Assembly: GCF_028009165.1 (NCBI RefSeq)
Contig: NW_026611615.1
Location: forward strand, 372,001 to 436,000
Direction of reading: 5' to 3'
Source of the DNA: Akanthomyces muscarius
Lineage: Eukaryota; Ascomycota; Sordariomycetes; Hypocreales; Cordycipitaceae
Length of the DNA: 64,000 nt
Position 1 is the first letter of the stretch. Every line of letters begins with the position of its first letter. The position numbers were made by a program, and so were the translations under genes. Shown here piece by piece: positions 19,976 to 30,718 of this stretch. The notes below the pieces were generated by a model that saw only the letters and a list, made by a program, of their open reading frames with translations, had not been told where the DNA came from and made no database searches.

Positions 19976-21558
19976 ATGCAATCGTTCGCCCGCATAGCTC
20001 GAACCACCCAAGTCACCTCGGCTGCTGCCCCGCTGCGAATCGCTTCGTTATCCCGACACCTATCGACAACCTCGCCCGCCATGGCGCCCACGGTGAAAGA
20101 GACCGACTACCTCGTCCTCGGCGGCGGTAGCGGTGGCCTGGGCTCTGCCCGCATGGCCAGCTCCAAGTTTGGCGTCAAGGCCATGGTCATTGAGAACAAG
20201 CGCCTCGGCGGTACCTGTGTCAACGTTGGGTATGTTACCGATGATGCGTTCGCACCATTTTCCATGACGCACCAAGCGCTAACAAAACCGTGATTAGATG
20301 TGTTCCCAAAAAGGTCACCTTCAACGCCGCCGCCATTGCCGAGACCATCCACGACGCCAAGGCCTACGGCTTCTCCGTCCAGCAGAGTGCCCCCTTCGAC
20401 TGGCCCACCTTCAAGAACAAGCGCGACGCCTACATCAAGCGCCTCAATGGCATCTACGAGCGCAATCTCGGCAACGACAAGGTCGAATACCTCCACGGCA
20501 GCGGTCGCCTCGTCTCCAAAAACCAGGTCGAGGTCATTCTCGACGATGGCTCCAAGGTCCTTGTCAATGCCAAGAAGATCCTCGTTGCCGTGGGCGGCAA
20601 GCCCAGCGCGCCTCCCTCCATTCCTGGCGCTGAGCTCGGCACCAACTCGGATGGGTTCTTCGACATTGCTACCCAGCCCAAAAAGGTTGCCATTGTCGGT
20701 GCAGGTTACATTGCTGTCGAGTTTGCTGGCATGTTTAACGCTCTCGGCACCGAGACCCATCTGCTCATCCGCCACGATACCTTCCTCCGCAGCTTTGATC
20801 CCATGATTCAGGAGTCCGTCACCAAAGAATACGAGCGTCTGGGCGTCAACCTGCACAAGCAGAGCAATGCCACCAAGGTCGAGAAGGACGCCAACGGCAA
20901 GCTGTCGGTGACCTACAAGGATGGCTCCGGCAAGGAGACCACCCTGACCGATGTCGACCACCTGATTTGGGCCATCGGCCGCACTCCCGAGACACGCGGC
21001 ATCGGTCTGGAGGAAGCCGGCGTCAAGATCAACGACAAGGGCTACATCGAGGTGGACCAGTACCAGAACAGCAGCGTCGAGAACATTTTCGCCCTCGGCG
21101 ACGCCACCGGCAAGGTCGAGCTCACCCCCGTCGCCATTGCCGCCGGCCGCAAGCTCGCCCACCGTCTGTTTGGCGGCGAGCAGTTCTCCGCCACCAGGCT
21201 CGACTACGACAACATCCCCTCGGTCGTCTTTGCCCACCCCGAGATCGGCAGCATCGGCCTGACGGAGCCCCAGGCGATTGAAAAGTACGGCAAGGACAAC
21301 GTCAAAGTCTACAAGACGAGCTTCACGGCCATGTACTACGCCATGATGGAGCAGGAGGACAAAGGCCCGACCAGCTACAAGCTCGTCACCACCGGCCCCG
21401 AGGAAAAGGTCGTCGGCCTGCACATCATGGGCCTCGGCAGCGGCGAGATGCTCCAGGGATTCGGCGTCGCCATCAAGATGGGCGCCACCAAGGCCGACTT
21501 TGACAGCTGCGTCGCCATTCACCCCACGAGCGCCGAGGAGCTGGTTACTATGAAGTAA
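19976..21558 (+). CDS. GLR1: Glutathione reductase
   Basis: Exons 19976-20229 and 20298-21558, 504 aa. The FAD site [11 protein letters not shown] (about 49-59) is followed by the redox-active disulfide C81-VNVG-C86 in [13 protein letters not shown]; this motif is split by the intron. A second nucleotide-binding segment ([13 protein letters not shown]) binds NADPH, and the C-terminal [11 protein letters not shown] carries the catalytic histidine. The enzyme reduces glutathione disulfide with NADPH. The ATG at 19976 gives an Arg/Ser-rich leader typical of mitochondrial import. A second in-frame ATG at residue 36 (CCATGG context) would give the cytosolic form, so dual targeting by alternative starts is likely. 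The gene is convergent with a glutathione-transferase-like gene. Confidence 0.95.
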
Positions 21559-21765
21559 AAAGGAATATTGGAATAGCTGTTGATATAGATAAATTGTAAT
21601 ACCTGTTTAAAATTATATAAACACTATTTTCCACGGAATTCTTGGTGGCTGTCTAACTTTTATAATGTCGCCGGCTTACACAATATGGTCTTCTCGATAA
21701 ATCTTTTGTTTTCAAGTGATGATCCGAGCTTGTTCGAAACCCTGTTTTATCCTCGCCATTCAACT

Positions 21766-22700
21766 CTAGGAGGCGTATGGATTGACATTGGGCACTTCCA
21801 CCTCAACCTGCTTAAACTCGGGCACAATCGCCTTGCAGTGCTCCCAGCTGGCGACCCTCTCGAAATGCTTCATCGTCGCAGGATGCTGCCGCCGCCACTC
21901 CGCTCCGAGAACCCACTCGAGCCCGCGCGAGATGTAGATCGCAACGAAAATGTCTGCAAGGGTGAAGCCGTCGCCGACGAGAAATTCCTTGTCCTTGATG
22001 GCCGCCTCGTGCTCGTCGAGGAACGCGAGCGTGGCGGCCTTGCCCGCGTCGACGGCGGCCTTGTCGTATGACGCGGGCCGGGCCAGTCCGGGGATGAGCG
22101 GCAGAAACCTGGGAAGTAGTGAGGAGATTATTAGCGGCTGCTTCTCGCACACATGGGAATGATGAGATTTTTTTTTTCGCACCACTTGCTCATGATCATG
22201 AGCATTTCTTGGTTCGCCCAGTTGACCCAGGACATGACCTCAACCTCTTGCTCCAGCGACCCATCACCAAGTAAGCGACCGGGCTTAACCTTTGCTAGAT
22301 ACTACGTGCAGTTAGAAAAAAAATCGTTTCTAATAACAATGATTTGATGTAATGCTACTTACATGAGCAATTGCCGGTACCTCTGTCAACTTAATGTTTT
22401 CGCCTTCGAGCGCCGGAATCTTCCCGCGACCGCGCGGAAACTTTTCCGTCAACGCATCTCTGTTGAGATTTTGACGTGGTATTACCTCGGACAGATTAAT
22501 TTTGATAGCTTGCGAATGGGCCTATCATGAAGAAAAATTGTCAGAAACATGGCTCAAAATTTGTTGCGTGTCATCATCACTTACAATAATTCGGATAATC
22601 CGTGTCCGCGGGTTACCCTAGACTAGATTAGCACCGATTCCACACGAAATTTAGAATTCTCTGCGCATATTACCTCGTAGCCATATACCGTGTACTCCAT
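21766..22700 (-). CDS. Glutathione S-transferase, eEF1B-gamma-like
   Basis: Exons (minus strand): 22700-22674, 22617-22585, 22521-22363, 22301-22183 and 22108-21766, giving 226 aa. The N-terminal thioredoxin-like domain begins MEYTVYGYEGNPRTRIIRII and contains GKIPALEG and the LTEVPAIAHYLA stretch. The helical C-terminal domain includes FLVGDGFTLADIFVAI, the usual N-capping box region of GSTs. It resembles the GST half of translation factor eEF1B-gamma but has no C-terminal EF1G domain, so it is best called an eEF1B-gamma-like GST. Such stand-alone forms often sit in fungal secondary-metabolite loci, and here the next gene starts 655 bp away on the opposite strand. The substrate is unknown. 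Confidence 0.88.
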
Positions 22701-23355
22701 GATGATCAATGCAAGATCTCTATTCTCCTTTGTTTGTTTCAGTATGAAAGTGTAGCAACACTAGAACTCGGATAATGGCGACTCAGCTCACTGCATTGAC
22801 TGCCAGAGCCTGATGAGCGTGCGCATTGATATAGTCTGCTGCGCCCCCGAGATACGCCGATGGATATAACGTAATTTCATAAAATCTTACTATAAGACCC
22901 CATCGAGCCGGAATCCGATCAGGAACGCCACGAGCCTGGTCGGCAGAGCTGACTCGGCTCTCCATGCACGACCTTGAGAGGTACATGAAGGGCGGCCCGC
23001 ATGGGAATTGTCGAGATGTGGATGCTTCGTTCAGCGAGCTGATTCCGACATAGCCGTGATGGGTCCCCGATATGAGTAATTCTTCTGGAGAAGAAAGGCT
23101 CTGAGGCTGGCAAGATGAAGCGAGCGGGATCTCCCTGTCAAGGGCTCTTCCGGCTTTCGGGGAGGGCCCTTTGGCCACGGGTGACTGCCCGTTCCATTGG
23201 CAGACTGAAGCTTGGCAATTCTGCCGGCAAGTGTAATTCTTAAATATACAGACGAGTCGATACGGTCAACTTCTGTCTTTGCAGATATAGCAAGAGTCAT
23301 CACGCTTCATTACAAGCTTTTCTTATTATTGTCGCTACTCGCAAGACCCAGCACA
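22701..23355. other. Divergent promoter region GST / cystathionine gamma-synthase
   Basis: About 650 bp between divergent start codons. A TATA-like TAAATATA lies near 23241-23248, about 110 bp before the + strand start codon. Open frames on the minus strand in this region have no recognisable feature. Confidence 0.45.
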
Positions 23356-25095
23356 ATGCCTGTATACTCTGCTCTGCCGCAACCCCCCTCCCTCGGCCAG
23401 TGCGTGCCTGATAGACCGCACGCCGTCTCAGTCCATCTGCCCAAATGGCGAGACGTGGTTGATTTCTCGGCTGGCGAGTCTCGCGTTCGGACTGTCCAGA
23501 AAGGAGGCTATCCGCGATCGTTCCTTCACGAGGCCATTGCCAAAGCTCAAAATGTTGTCCTCGGCAAGTTTGGCAACGACAAGCAGTCTTGTCTGCTATT
23601 TCCGACACATACCTACGCTGTTGCGTGCAAAGCCTATTTGTGCTCTCCTCCCGACGGTTCAGCAGGCTTGGATGAGCAAGACATCTCGATTCAATCCTTC
23701 GGCTTTGAGGTTGAGCACGCGGGCAGGCAGACTTTGCATGCAATCTTCTTCCCTGCGGAAAACACCAAAACTGCCATGATTTTCTGGCGCCTCACTGGAT
23801 GCGGCATCTCGTCCCGTCTGGCACAGGATTTGCTTCCAGGACTTGAATCAGTCTCAGTGGCCAGTGCAGACGACACGCCGCTTCCCAGAGATGAGAAAGC
23901 CGAGACGGTCATTCAGCAGCGCATCGCCAGTCTCTTAGATCGTGCTCCCGCCGGAGGCCCAAGAAAAGCACTGGTCAAGTCTGAAGATGTCTTCCTGTAT
24001 CCAACAGGCATGTCGGCCATCTACAACTGCACCAGCGCCCTGGGAAGCTGGCCCGGCTCTCAGATGGTCGTCTTTGGCTTCCCTTACGAGCTTACCTTGA
24101 AGGTGCAAGAGGACTTCTCCAAGTCTTGCACGTTTTATGGATTTGGTACGGACGACGAATTGGATCAGTTCGAGCACTTGCTCGTCTCCAAAGCAGCGGA
24201 GAGCAGCGAGCTACCGGTTCAGGCAGTGTGGTGCGAGTGTGCCTCGAACCCGCTCCTGCGAACTGTGGACTTGGACCGCATCCGCAAACTCGCCGACAAA
24301 TATGGCTTTGTCGTCGTCGTCGACGACACAATTGGCAGCTCCGCAAATGTGGATGTCCTCGGCGTCGCTGACATTGTGGCCACATCGCTGACCAAGACCT
24401 TCAGCGGCTACGCCGACGTCATGGGTGGCAGCATCGCCATCAACCCATGCAGCCCACACTACCAGAAGCTGCGCGGCACGCTCGCCGCCAGCTTCGTGCC
24501 GACCCTCTACGGCGCCGATGCCGTGCAGCTGGAGCTCAACAGCCGGGACTACCTGGAGCGCACCGCCGTCCTCAACCAAAACGCCTCCTACCTCGTCTCC
24601 CTCCTGGAGCCGCTCACCAAGCACCACCACGACCGCAGCCCGCTCAACCACGTCTACTACCCCAGCACCTGCTGGTCCACCAAGAACTACGTGGCGCGCA
24701 TGCGGCAGCCCACCGACGGCTTCGTCCCGGGATTTGGCTACCTGCTCACCCTCGAGTTCTGCAGCGTCGAGGCGGCGGGTGCCTTTTTCGACGCCCTGCA
24801 GGTCTGCAAGGGCCCCTCCATTGGCGCGCAGGTGACGCTGGCCCTGCCGTACGTGCAGGTCGTCTTCGCCAAGGAGAAGCCGTGGGCGGCGCGGTACGGG
24901 CTGAGCGAGGCCATTGTGCGCATCTCGGTCGGGCTGGAGGACCAGAAGGCGCTCGCCATGGCGTGCTTGGTGGCGATGCGAGCGGCGGATGCGGTCGTCA
25001 ACAGGGAGGACGATGTCGCTGTCGGCATGGATGTAGTTTCTGGTCTCGACTCGGTGCCTCTGGCCCGCCCTACGACACTTGTGCAGCAGATTTAG
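23356..25095 (+). CDS. Cystathionine gamma-synthase (PLP-dependent, Str2/Met7-type)
   Basis: Intronless gene of 579 aa. The N-terminal segment HAVSVHLPKWRDVVDF and GGYPRSFLH is characteristic of the fungal cystathionine gamma-synthase branch. The PLP fold shows YPTGMSAIYN (about 215-224), DDTIGS with the aspartate that binds the pyridinium nitrogen (about 323), and the Schiff-base lysine K347 in ATSLTKTFSG. Known members join O-acetylhomoserine and cysteine to form cystathionine in transsulfuration; close relatives in secondary metabolism use carbon or nitrogen nucleophiles instead. The frame is open upstream, but there is no ATG before 23356. The gene lies head-to-tail with an aspartokinase, so it may be a pathway-specific copy rather than the housekeeping gene; the sequence alone does not decide. 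Confidence 0.9.
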   Translation: MPVYSALPQPPSLGQCVPDRPHAVSVHLPKWRDVVDFSAGESRVRTVQKGGYPRSFLHEAIAKAQNVVLGKFGNDKQSCLLFPTHTYAVACKAYLCSPPDGSAGLDEQDISIQSFGFEVEHAGRQTLHAIFFPAENTKTAMIFWRLTGCGISSRLAQDLLPGLESVSVASADDTPLPRDEKAETVIQQRIASLLDRAPAGGPRKALVKSEDVFLYPTGMSAIYNCTSALGSWPGSQMVVFGFPYELTLKVQEDFSKSCTFYGFGTDDELDQFEHLLVSKAAESSELPVQAVWCECASNPLLRTVDLDRIRKLADKYGFVVVVDDTIGSSANVDVLGVADIVATSLTKTFSGYADVMGGSIAINPCSPHYQKLRGTLAASFVPTLYGADAVQLELNSRDYLERTAVLNQNASYLVSLLEPLTKHHHDRSPLNHVYYPSTCWSTKNYVARMRQPTDGFVPGFGYLLTLEFCSVEAAGAFFDALQVCKGPSIGAQVTLALPYVQVVFAKEKPWAARYGLSEAIVRISVGLEDQKALAMACLVAMRAADAVVNREDDVAVGMDVVSGLDSVPLARPTTLVQQI

Positions 25096-26054
25096 GACCC
25101 TGCTTTGTTAGTTTTTCGCTAGTTTACGGAGTCAATGCATGGTTAAAGATGATCTAAATTGTTCCCGGCCCATGTGTGGACATGTAAGTGAGCAAGAGGG
25201 GCGGGAAGCAAGCTGTGCCACATGTATAATGCGTTCCTGATATTCCTCGGACCGGGCTGGATTTTCTTCTCCTCCCCCACCTCGAATGGCGAGCTCTCCC
25301 CCCCCCGGGCAAGCAATTGCGACGGAAAAACTGTCGTCCTAAAAAGGAACGCAGCAGCGAATTCCGCGCCGGCAGTGGAAACTTGAAGGTGGCAGGAAAT
25401 GCGGTCCGTTCGCATCAACTTGGCGCATAAACTTGACGCATGCATGTCGTATAGTCAGCATCCAAGCGGCCAGACCCAAAGGCAGAAAGGGCCGGCTAAA
25501 CGGCATCTCATCTGCAAGGCGCTGCCAAGACTGTCACTACCGGGGCGGAGAAGTGGAACGAGCCGGGTTTAGGTTCACGATCCAGAGCTCGAGAATCTGC
25601 TCAAACGAGCCAGCCCTGCACCTGGGCGAGAGGGCATAGCAACAGAAGAGCGTCGTCGCTCGAGGTGGTATTCGCGAGCGAGGCTGTGCAACAATGGCGA
25701 TGCTGCGTAATTAGCACCACTGCATACAACCCTGATAGCGATTCGTGTGCATGCAGGAGAGGGAAAGCCAGGCTCTCGTAGCTTATAACCAGTTCCGCCA
25801 ATAATTACGCAAGAAAAGGCGTGGTGCGAAGCTCGGGCGAATCAGGCCTCATCAAGGTTCGGGCTGGTACGGGCGATTCGGGGCGTGATGCGATGTTCCA
25901 CATTCGGGATATTCTCTATTTGCGCATCTAGGAGAGAGCCTCGGAGAAACTTATCATTGATAAGGGTAAGCGCGGGATTGCAAGCATAGTAAGTAGAATA
26001 GAGACCCAAGGCAACTCTGCACGGCGAGCGACAGTAAACTCAACTGCCTTCACA
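25096..26054. other. Intergenic upstream of the aspartokinase
   Basis: About 960 bp. Short C-runs near 25299 and purine-rich tracts occur, but no gene. It presumably holds the aspartokinase promoter. Confidence 0.4.
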
Positions 26055-27882
26055 ATGGGGGTTTTGACATACGGCAACGACCTAGAGGCGGATTGGGTAG
26101 TCCAAAAATATGGCGGCACGAGCATAGGAAAGTATGCTGTCCATGTACGTCGCTCTACCTATTGCCGCTCTGCAATCTACATTTAGCTTACCTACCATAT
26201 TCTGGTTGCAGATTGCGAAAAATATCATCAGGTAACTATGGTTGGTGTGGTAGTCAGACTACCTTTCGCATAGAACAATGAAATCATCGAAGAAACACAA
26301 AATAAAAGCATAAAACTAACGTTGGGACAAATTATGCAGGGAAACGTTGGCCCAGCATCGGGTTGCAGTGGTGTGCTCGGCATGGAGCACAACCTCCAAG
26401 GCGGCGGGCACCACAACACGGTGAGCGCAACATATGAGATTGGGGCAAAAGTAAAAGAAAAACGCATTAAATACTAACAAGGCGCAAATTTAGATTAATA
26501 GAGATTTTCAACACGTTGGAGGCGGGAAGAGTTCGTGGTGCACGGCCGACTGACAACTTGGCGACGCTACAGAATAGCCTCCGGGTAATTATATACGAGC
26601 ATATCAGGGCTACAGCACCTTCGCTTCCGAGCAAAGAATCGCGAGATATGCTTGCTGAAAAGCTGAAGTTGGAAGGTCAATATACAGTTTCCGCCGTTGC
26701 TGAAACTCTATTTTCTTCCGACTATGACTATGGTTGGGCACAGGACTTGGTGATCAGCCTGGGAGAGAAACTCAGCTGTCTATCCATGGTTGCGATTTTA
26801 CAAGACCTGGTGAGGATTCCGCGATCCACGGTGTCTGCAGCGCTAACAGCGGCCCAAAACAGAATGTCGAAGCAGAATATGTGGATTTATCGACTATCCT
26901 ACCGCAATCTTCTTCCGCCACGACCGCGGACGAGTTATACGCCGAACTGGCGTTCGTGATTGCCTCCCGGTTGCTAGCCTGCGGTTCCCCCGTGCCAGTC
27001 ATTACAGGATTTTTCGGCCTCAACCGCGGCGGCATGCTCGCCTCCGAGATTGGTCGCGGATACACCGATCTCTGCGCCGCCCTCTGCGCCATCGGTCTAG
27101 GCGCCGCCGAGCTGCAGATATGGAAAGAAGTCGACGGGATCCTGACGGCCGATCCGTCGCGCGTGCCCAGCGCGCAGCTCATTCCACACATGTCATTTCC
27201 AGAAGTCGCGGCCCTCACTCAGCAAGGATCAGAGGTTGTGCACGCCCTGGCGATTAGGCAGATCATGGCTGCGGCGCCGACGGGCATGGCGCTGTGCATT
27301 AAAAACGTCAAGCACCCCTCGGCAGCGGGCACGATGGTGGTGCGCGCCGCCGTGGACAAGGCCGAGTCGTCTACTGATTCGGACACGGACTGTGCTTCGC
27401 TCAAGTCGTGCCTCACGTTTTGCAGAGCCATCACTGTGAAGAGCGATGTGTGCTTCTTGCATGCACCACGAAAAACATGGTCTTGTTTCGGCAGGACTGC
27501 ATCCACCCGAAAGGGTCCTACAGTGGAAATCACCGCGACGACGAATACTTCCCGAAAGTCGCCAACATTCTTCTTGTCATGTGCTAAAAGCCTACTACTG
27601 GGGCGCGGCAAATCTGCACATGCGCAGAGTGCGAGCGTCATCACCTTGGTTTGCACTCGCGCGGAGGGTTGCCGTCGGCTGGCGAGCCAGGTACTGGCAG
27701 ATCTAAGAAATGAGAGCATACAATCTACGCTGCTACCTCACGGTGCGTACAACTTACACTGGTCCGGTTCTCGGAAGCTAACTACTAAGATAGCGGACGA
27801 TTATGGGAGCATCTCATGCGTCGTGCCGTCGCCGGATACACTCCGTGCGATGACCCTTTTACACGATCGGTTCTGCTTATAA
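26055..27882 (+). CDS. Aspartokinase with diverged C-terminal regulatory region
   Basis: Exons: 26055-26144, 26212-26231, 26340-26420, 26494-26809 and 26863-27882, giving 508 aa. The kinase domain is complete: VVQKYGGTSIGKYA near the N-terminus, VAVVCSAWSTTSKAAGTTTRL, SLGEKLSC, VITGFFGLNRGG, EIGRGYTDLCAALCA and WKEVDGILTADPSRVPSA. The fifth exon restores the expected VEAEYVDLS block. Aspartokinase makes aspartyl phosphate, the first step to homoserine, threonine and methionine. The C-terminal ACT region is hard to align: only a start (AITVKSDV) and an end (SISCVVPSPDTLRAMTLLHDRF) are recognisable, and the usual GIAGR-type motif is lost. This suggests a paralogue released from feedback control, or a decaying copy. 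An undetected intron in the last exon is possible. Confidence 0.82.
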
Positions 27883-28772
27883 TGTGACTCATGGTCTTCC
27901 TCACGCCATTTTGGATGTTTCATGTGCAAATAGAGTATAGAATAGATTGGAATAAATTGGTCGATGCAGAACTGTACAAGCTGGACAAAATGCGCAAAGT
28001 CAGATCGCGGCCATTTCGGCCACCGGATTTACGCACTTACACGTACGGCCGGCATCAGTCGTCCACTATTGAGCAGCCCGGGAATATAGATCCACACCAC
28101 AGAATACTCCGTTAAAAGCAACCGAGATTGATTATGTGCCCTGGGTTACATTTCCTTCCACAGCAGCTTAGTCTGGACCCGCACCTTGCCATGCGAGGCC
28201 CTTGCTAATACGGCTTGGCTGCGCGAGTTTACAGTCATACTGGCCCTACGAGTCAGACCATGCGGAGCGGCTGAAGGAGTCTTGTTCCATCCATAGTGTT
28301 TCGATTTTAGTAATAGCTTTTCGAAGAGGGATCGAACCCGAGCAAAGGCAAAAGTCTGCGTGCGGGGGGAACGAAAGAACCCTGATGGGCGAGGCTCTCG
28401 TTTATGTCGTCGGCAAGCTGAGCCGATATTTCCGGGGTTCTTCTTTTCCTTTCAGGGTAAAGAGAAGGAATGCGTAGTGTGGGTGGATATCGTGGCAGAG
28501 GCGTCGTTTCCACATAGTCATCGCCAAGCTGTCTACCCGTCCCCTCCCGGCGACGGGCCTGGTGCCGCTTCTCGGCATTCATGGTCAGCAGTGGAGATGT
28601 GTCTTCGATACTCTCAAGGTCCCCGGTTCTACTGCGGAAGGTGCTGTATTTGAAATACATGTGATTGTCAAGGTGCCTCTTCTGTGACGAGTATTCTTGA
28701 CAGCTGCTCCCATCTCGTCTACTCTGTGCTCGAATACGTGAAGCCACCGACCTGTTCCTACTGCTCATTCAC
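27883..28772. other. Intergenic, possible small minus-strand frame
   Basis: About 890 bp between two + strand genes. A minus-strand ATG frame (28768-28307, 153 codons) has fairly protein-like composition near its C-terminus (YVETTPLPRYPP, ADDINESLAHQGS). However, it starts 5 bp from the next gene's ATG and has no recognised motif, so I do not call it as a gene. Confidence 0.3.
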
Positions 28773-30304
28773 ATGCCAGTCACCATGGACAAGGAAAGGC
28801 CCATCATCGTCGTCGGAGCCGGCATTTTCGGTCTCAGTACGGCGCTGCACCTGGCCAGCTCTGGCTACCTCGACGTAACGGTCTTTGATCGCCACTCTGT
28901 CGACAAGTCACGGTACTCATACCTGAAAGGCTGTGATGGAGCATCCGTTGGTAAGTTTTCATGCTGCGCTACGCTATTCCAAGTATAATGTTCTAAGTCT
29001 TTCGCTGTCTAGATGCGTCAAAAATTATTAGATCTGCCTACGGGAGCCAGAAAGAATACACAGACCTCAGCTCCGAGGCAATCGTACTCTGGAACAAGTG
29101 GAACGAGGAAATCAAGTCCATCGGCTCCGAAAATGACTTGGGTCTGTCCAAAAACGACTCGATCTGGATCAACAATGGCGTCCTGATGTGTACTGATCAA
29201 AAGGTCCTGAGCGACTTTGAGAAAGCCTCCGCCAAAAATGCCAATCCTCCGGGTCAGCAAAAAGTTGCCCTGATCACCAACGAAGCCGAGGACATGGAGA
29301 TTGCCAAGTCAAAGGGCTTTGAGCACGCTCTGACCCCGTTCGCAAAAGAAACCGTCGGCGTCCTTGATACGACGGGCGGAGTTGTCGTCGCCGACAAAGC
29401 CTGCTGCTTTGCCCTTTACAAAGCAAAGAAGCTTGGTGTCAAGTTTATCCTCGGCGCTGAAGCGGGGACTTTTTCTTCTCTGCTCCGCGTCGAAAACACC
29501 GGCAAGGTGTCTGGCATCAAAACCGCAGATGGAAAGGAGCATCGCGCGGAAACGGTCATCATGGCCTGCGGAGGCTGGACGCCGTCTCTCATCCCAGAGC
29601 TTGACGGCCTCTGCGAAACCACCGCAGGGTCCGTCGTTCTCTACAAGATCCCGGAGGAGTCGCCCCTTCGACAAAAGTTCAGCCACGCCAACTTTCCTGC
29701 CTTCATGTTCAAGCAACGCGAAGGAGTCGATGGCGGTTTGTATGGCTTCCCCGTCGACCACAACGGCGTGCTCAAGATCGGGTATCGCGGCATCAAGTAC
29801 ACCAACCCAGTCGCGCAAGGAGACGGCAAGGACCGCAGCGTGCCGAGGACCCGTTGGACTGGTGACACTGCCATTATAGATATCCCAGAAAAAGCATACC
29901 AGGTGATTTCCAAGTTTGTCGAGACCTACCTGCCGGCGCTCGTGGAGGAGAAGATCCCAGTCGCCATGAGCCGTCTGTGTTGGTACACGGATTCGTTTGA
30001 CAACCACTATCTTATCGATCGAGTCCCCGGCATCGAGGGACTTGTATGTGTCACGGGAGGTAGTGGGCATGCATTCAAGTACCTGCCCAATATTGGGAAG
30101 TGGGTGGTCAATATTCTGGAAGGCAAAGACCAAGACGAACCGCTGGCCAAGGCTTGGAAGTGGAGGTCGCTGAAGGAGGGCCAGACGCCGATCAACAAAC
30201 TCATGCTTGGTATGACGGAGGATACAACCCTGGAAAACACAAAGCTTATATCAGCGGAAGATGATGGACTGAGTCAAGGTCTGTCAAAGCAGAGCTTGGG
30301 CTAG
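28773..30304 (+). CDS. FAD-dependent amine oxidase (fructosyl amino acid / saccharopine oxidase-like)
   Basis: Exons 28773-28950 and 29013-30304, 489 aa. The N-terminus carries the Rossmann dinucleotide motif VVGAGIFGLSTALHLA (residues 13-28) and an FDRH acidic end of the second strand. The C-terminal part has RLCWYTDSFDNHYLIDR, in which C382 is the likely attachment site of covalent 8-alpha-cysteinyl FAD, and the GGSGHAFKYLPNIGKW block. These are features of the monomeric sarcosine oxidase family, in particular the fungal fructosyl-amino-acid, saccharopine and pipecolate oxidases. The enzyme oxidises a secondary amine to an imine with release of peroxide. Another ATG at 28785 (CACCATGG) is an equally good start. 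No clear peroxisomal PTS1 is seen (ends SLG). It lies downstream of aspartokinase on the same strand. Confidence 0.88.
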
Positions 30305-30718
30305 GCAACAAGCGGGACTTTACCACATTGACATTATTTCAACGTGGAAGGGGAAGCACAAAAATAGCAACAATGTTTTCACTTACATAGAGTAGCTAGC
30401 ATTCAACGAGGTCTAATTTCGAAAAGCCTTTCCACGCACTGCGCTGAATCTTCTCGTTGGAGTCTACTGATAGCTACACACTTCTGTTACTTTCAATAGC
30501 CAATTCCGTCTTGCCCCTGAACGTTTCATGTTTGCCTATCTGATGCTTCAATCCGACCCCAATGCGCCTCTCAATCTAACTCCTTATAACTCCTCGCTGA
30601 CCTTTTGCACTCCACCTGTTTTTTGACATCTTCTTTCTTTTCGTAGAACCATTTACGCCTGTTCCCACCCATGAGCTTCCATGCGAGTCCAAACCCATGT
30701 CGCAGCGCTCTGTGATAT
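30305..30718. other. Intergenic between convergent oxidase and metalloprotease
   Basis: Short 3' UTR space; nothing else recognised. Confidence 0.4.

Noticed and set aside
20107..21522. 471-codon frame antisense to glutathione reductase
   Set aside because: Same antisense codon-bias effect; the sense strand encodes the complete enzyme.
23031..23303. Minus-strand frame upstream of cystathionine gamma-synthase
   Set aside because: It lies in a divergent promoter region and shows no motif.
28300..28370. tRNA-like segment containing GGGATCGAACCCG on the + strand
   Set aside because: The T-arm stem pairs over only three bases, and no acceptor, D-arm or anticodon stem can be placed around it.
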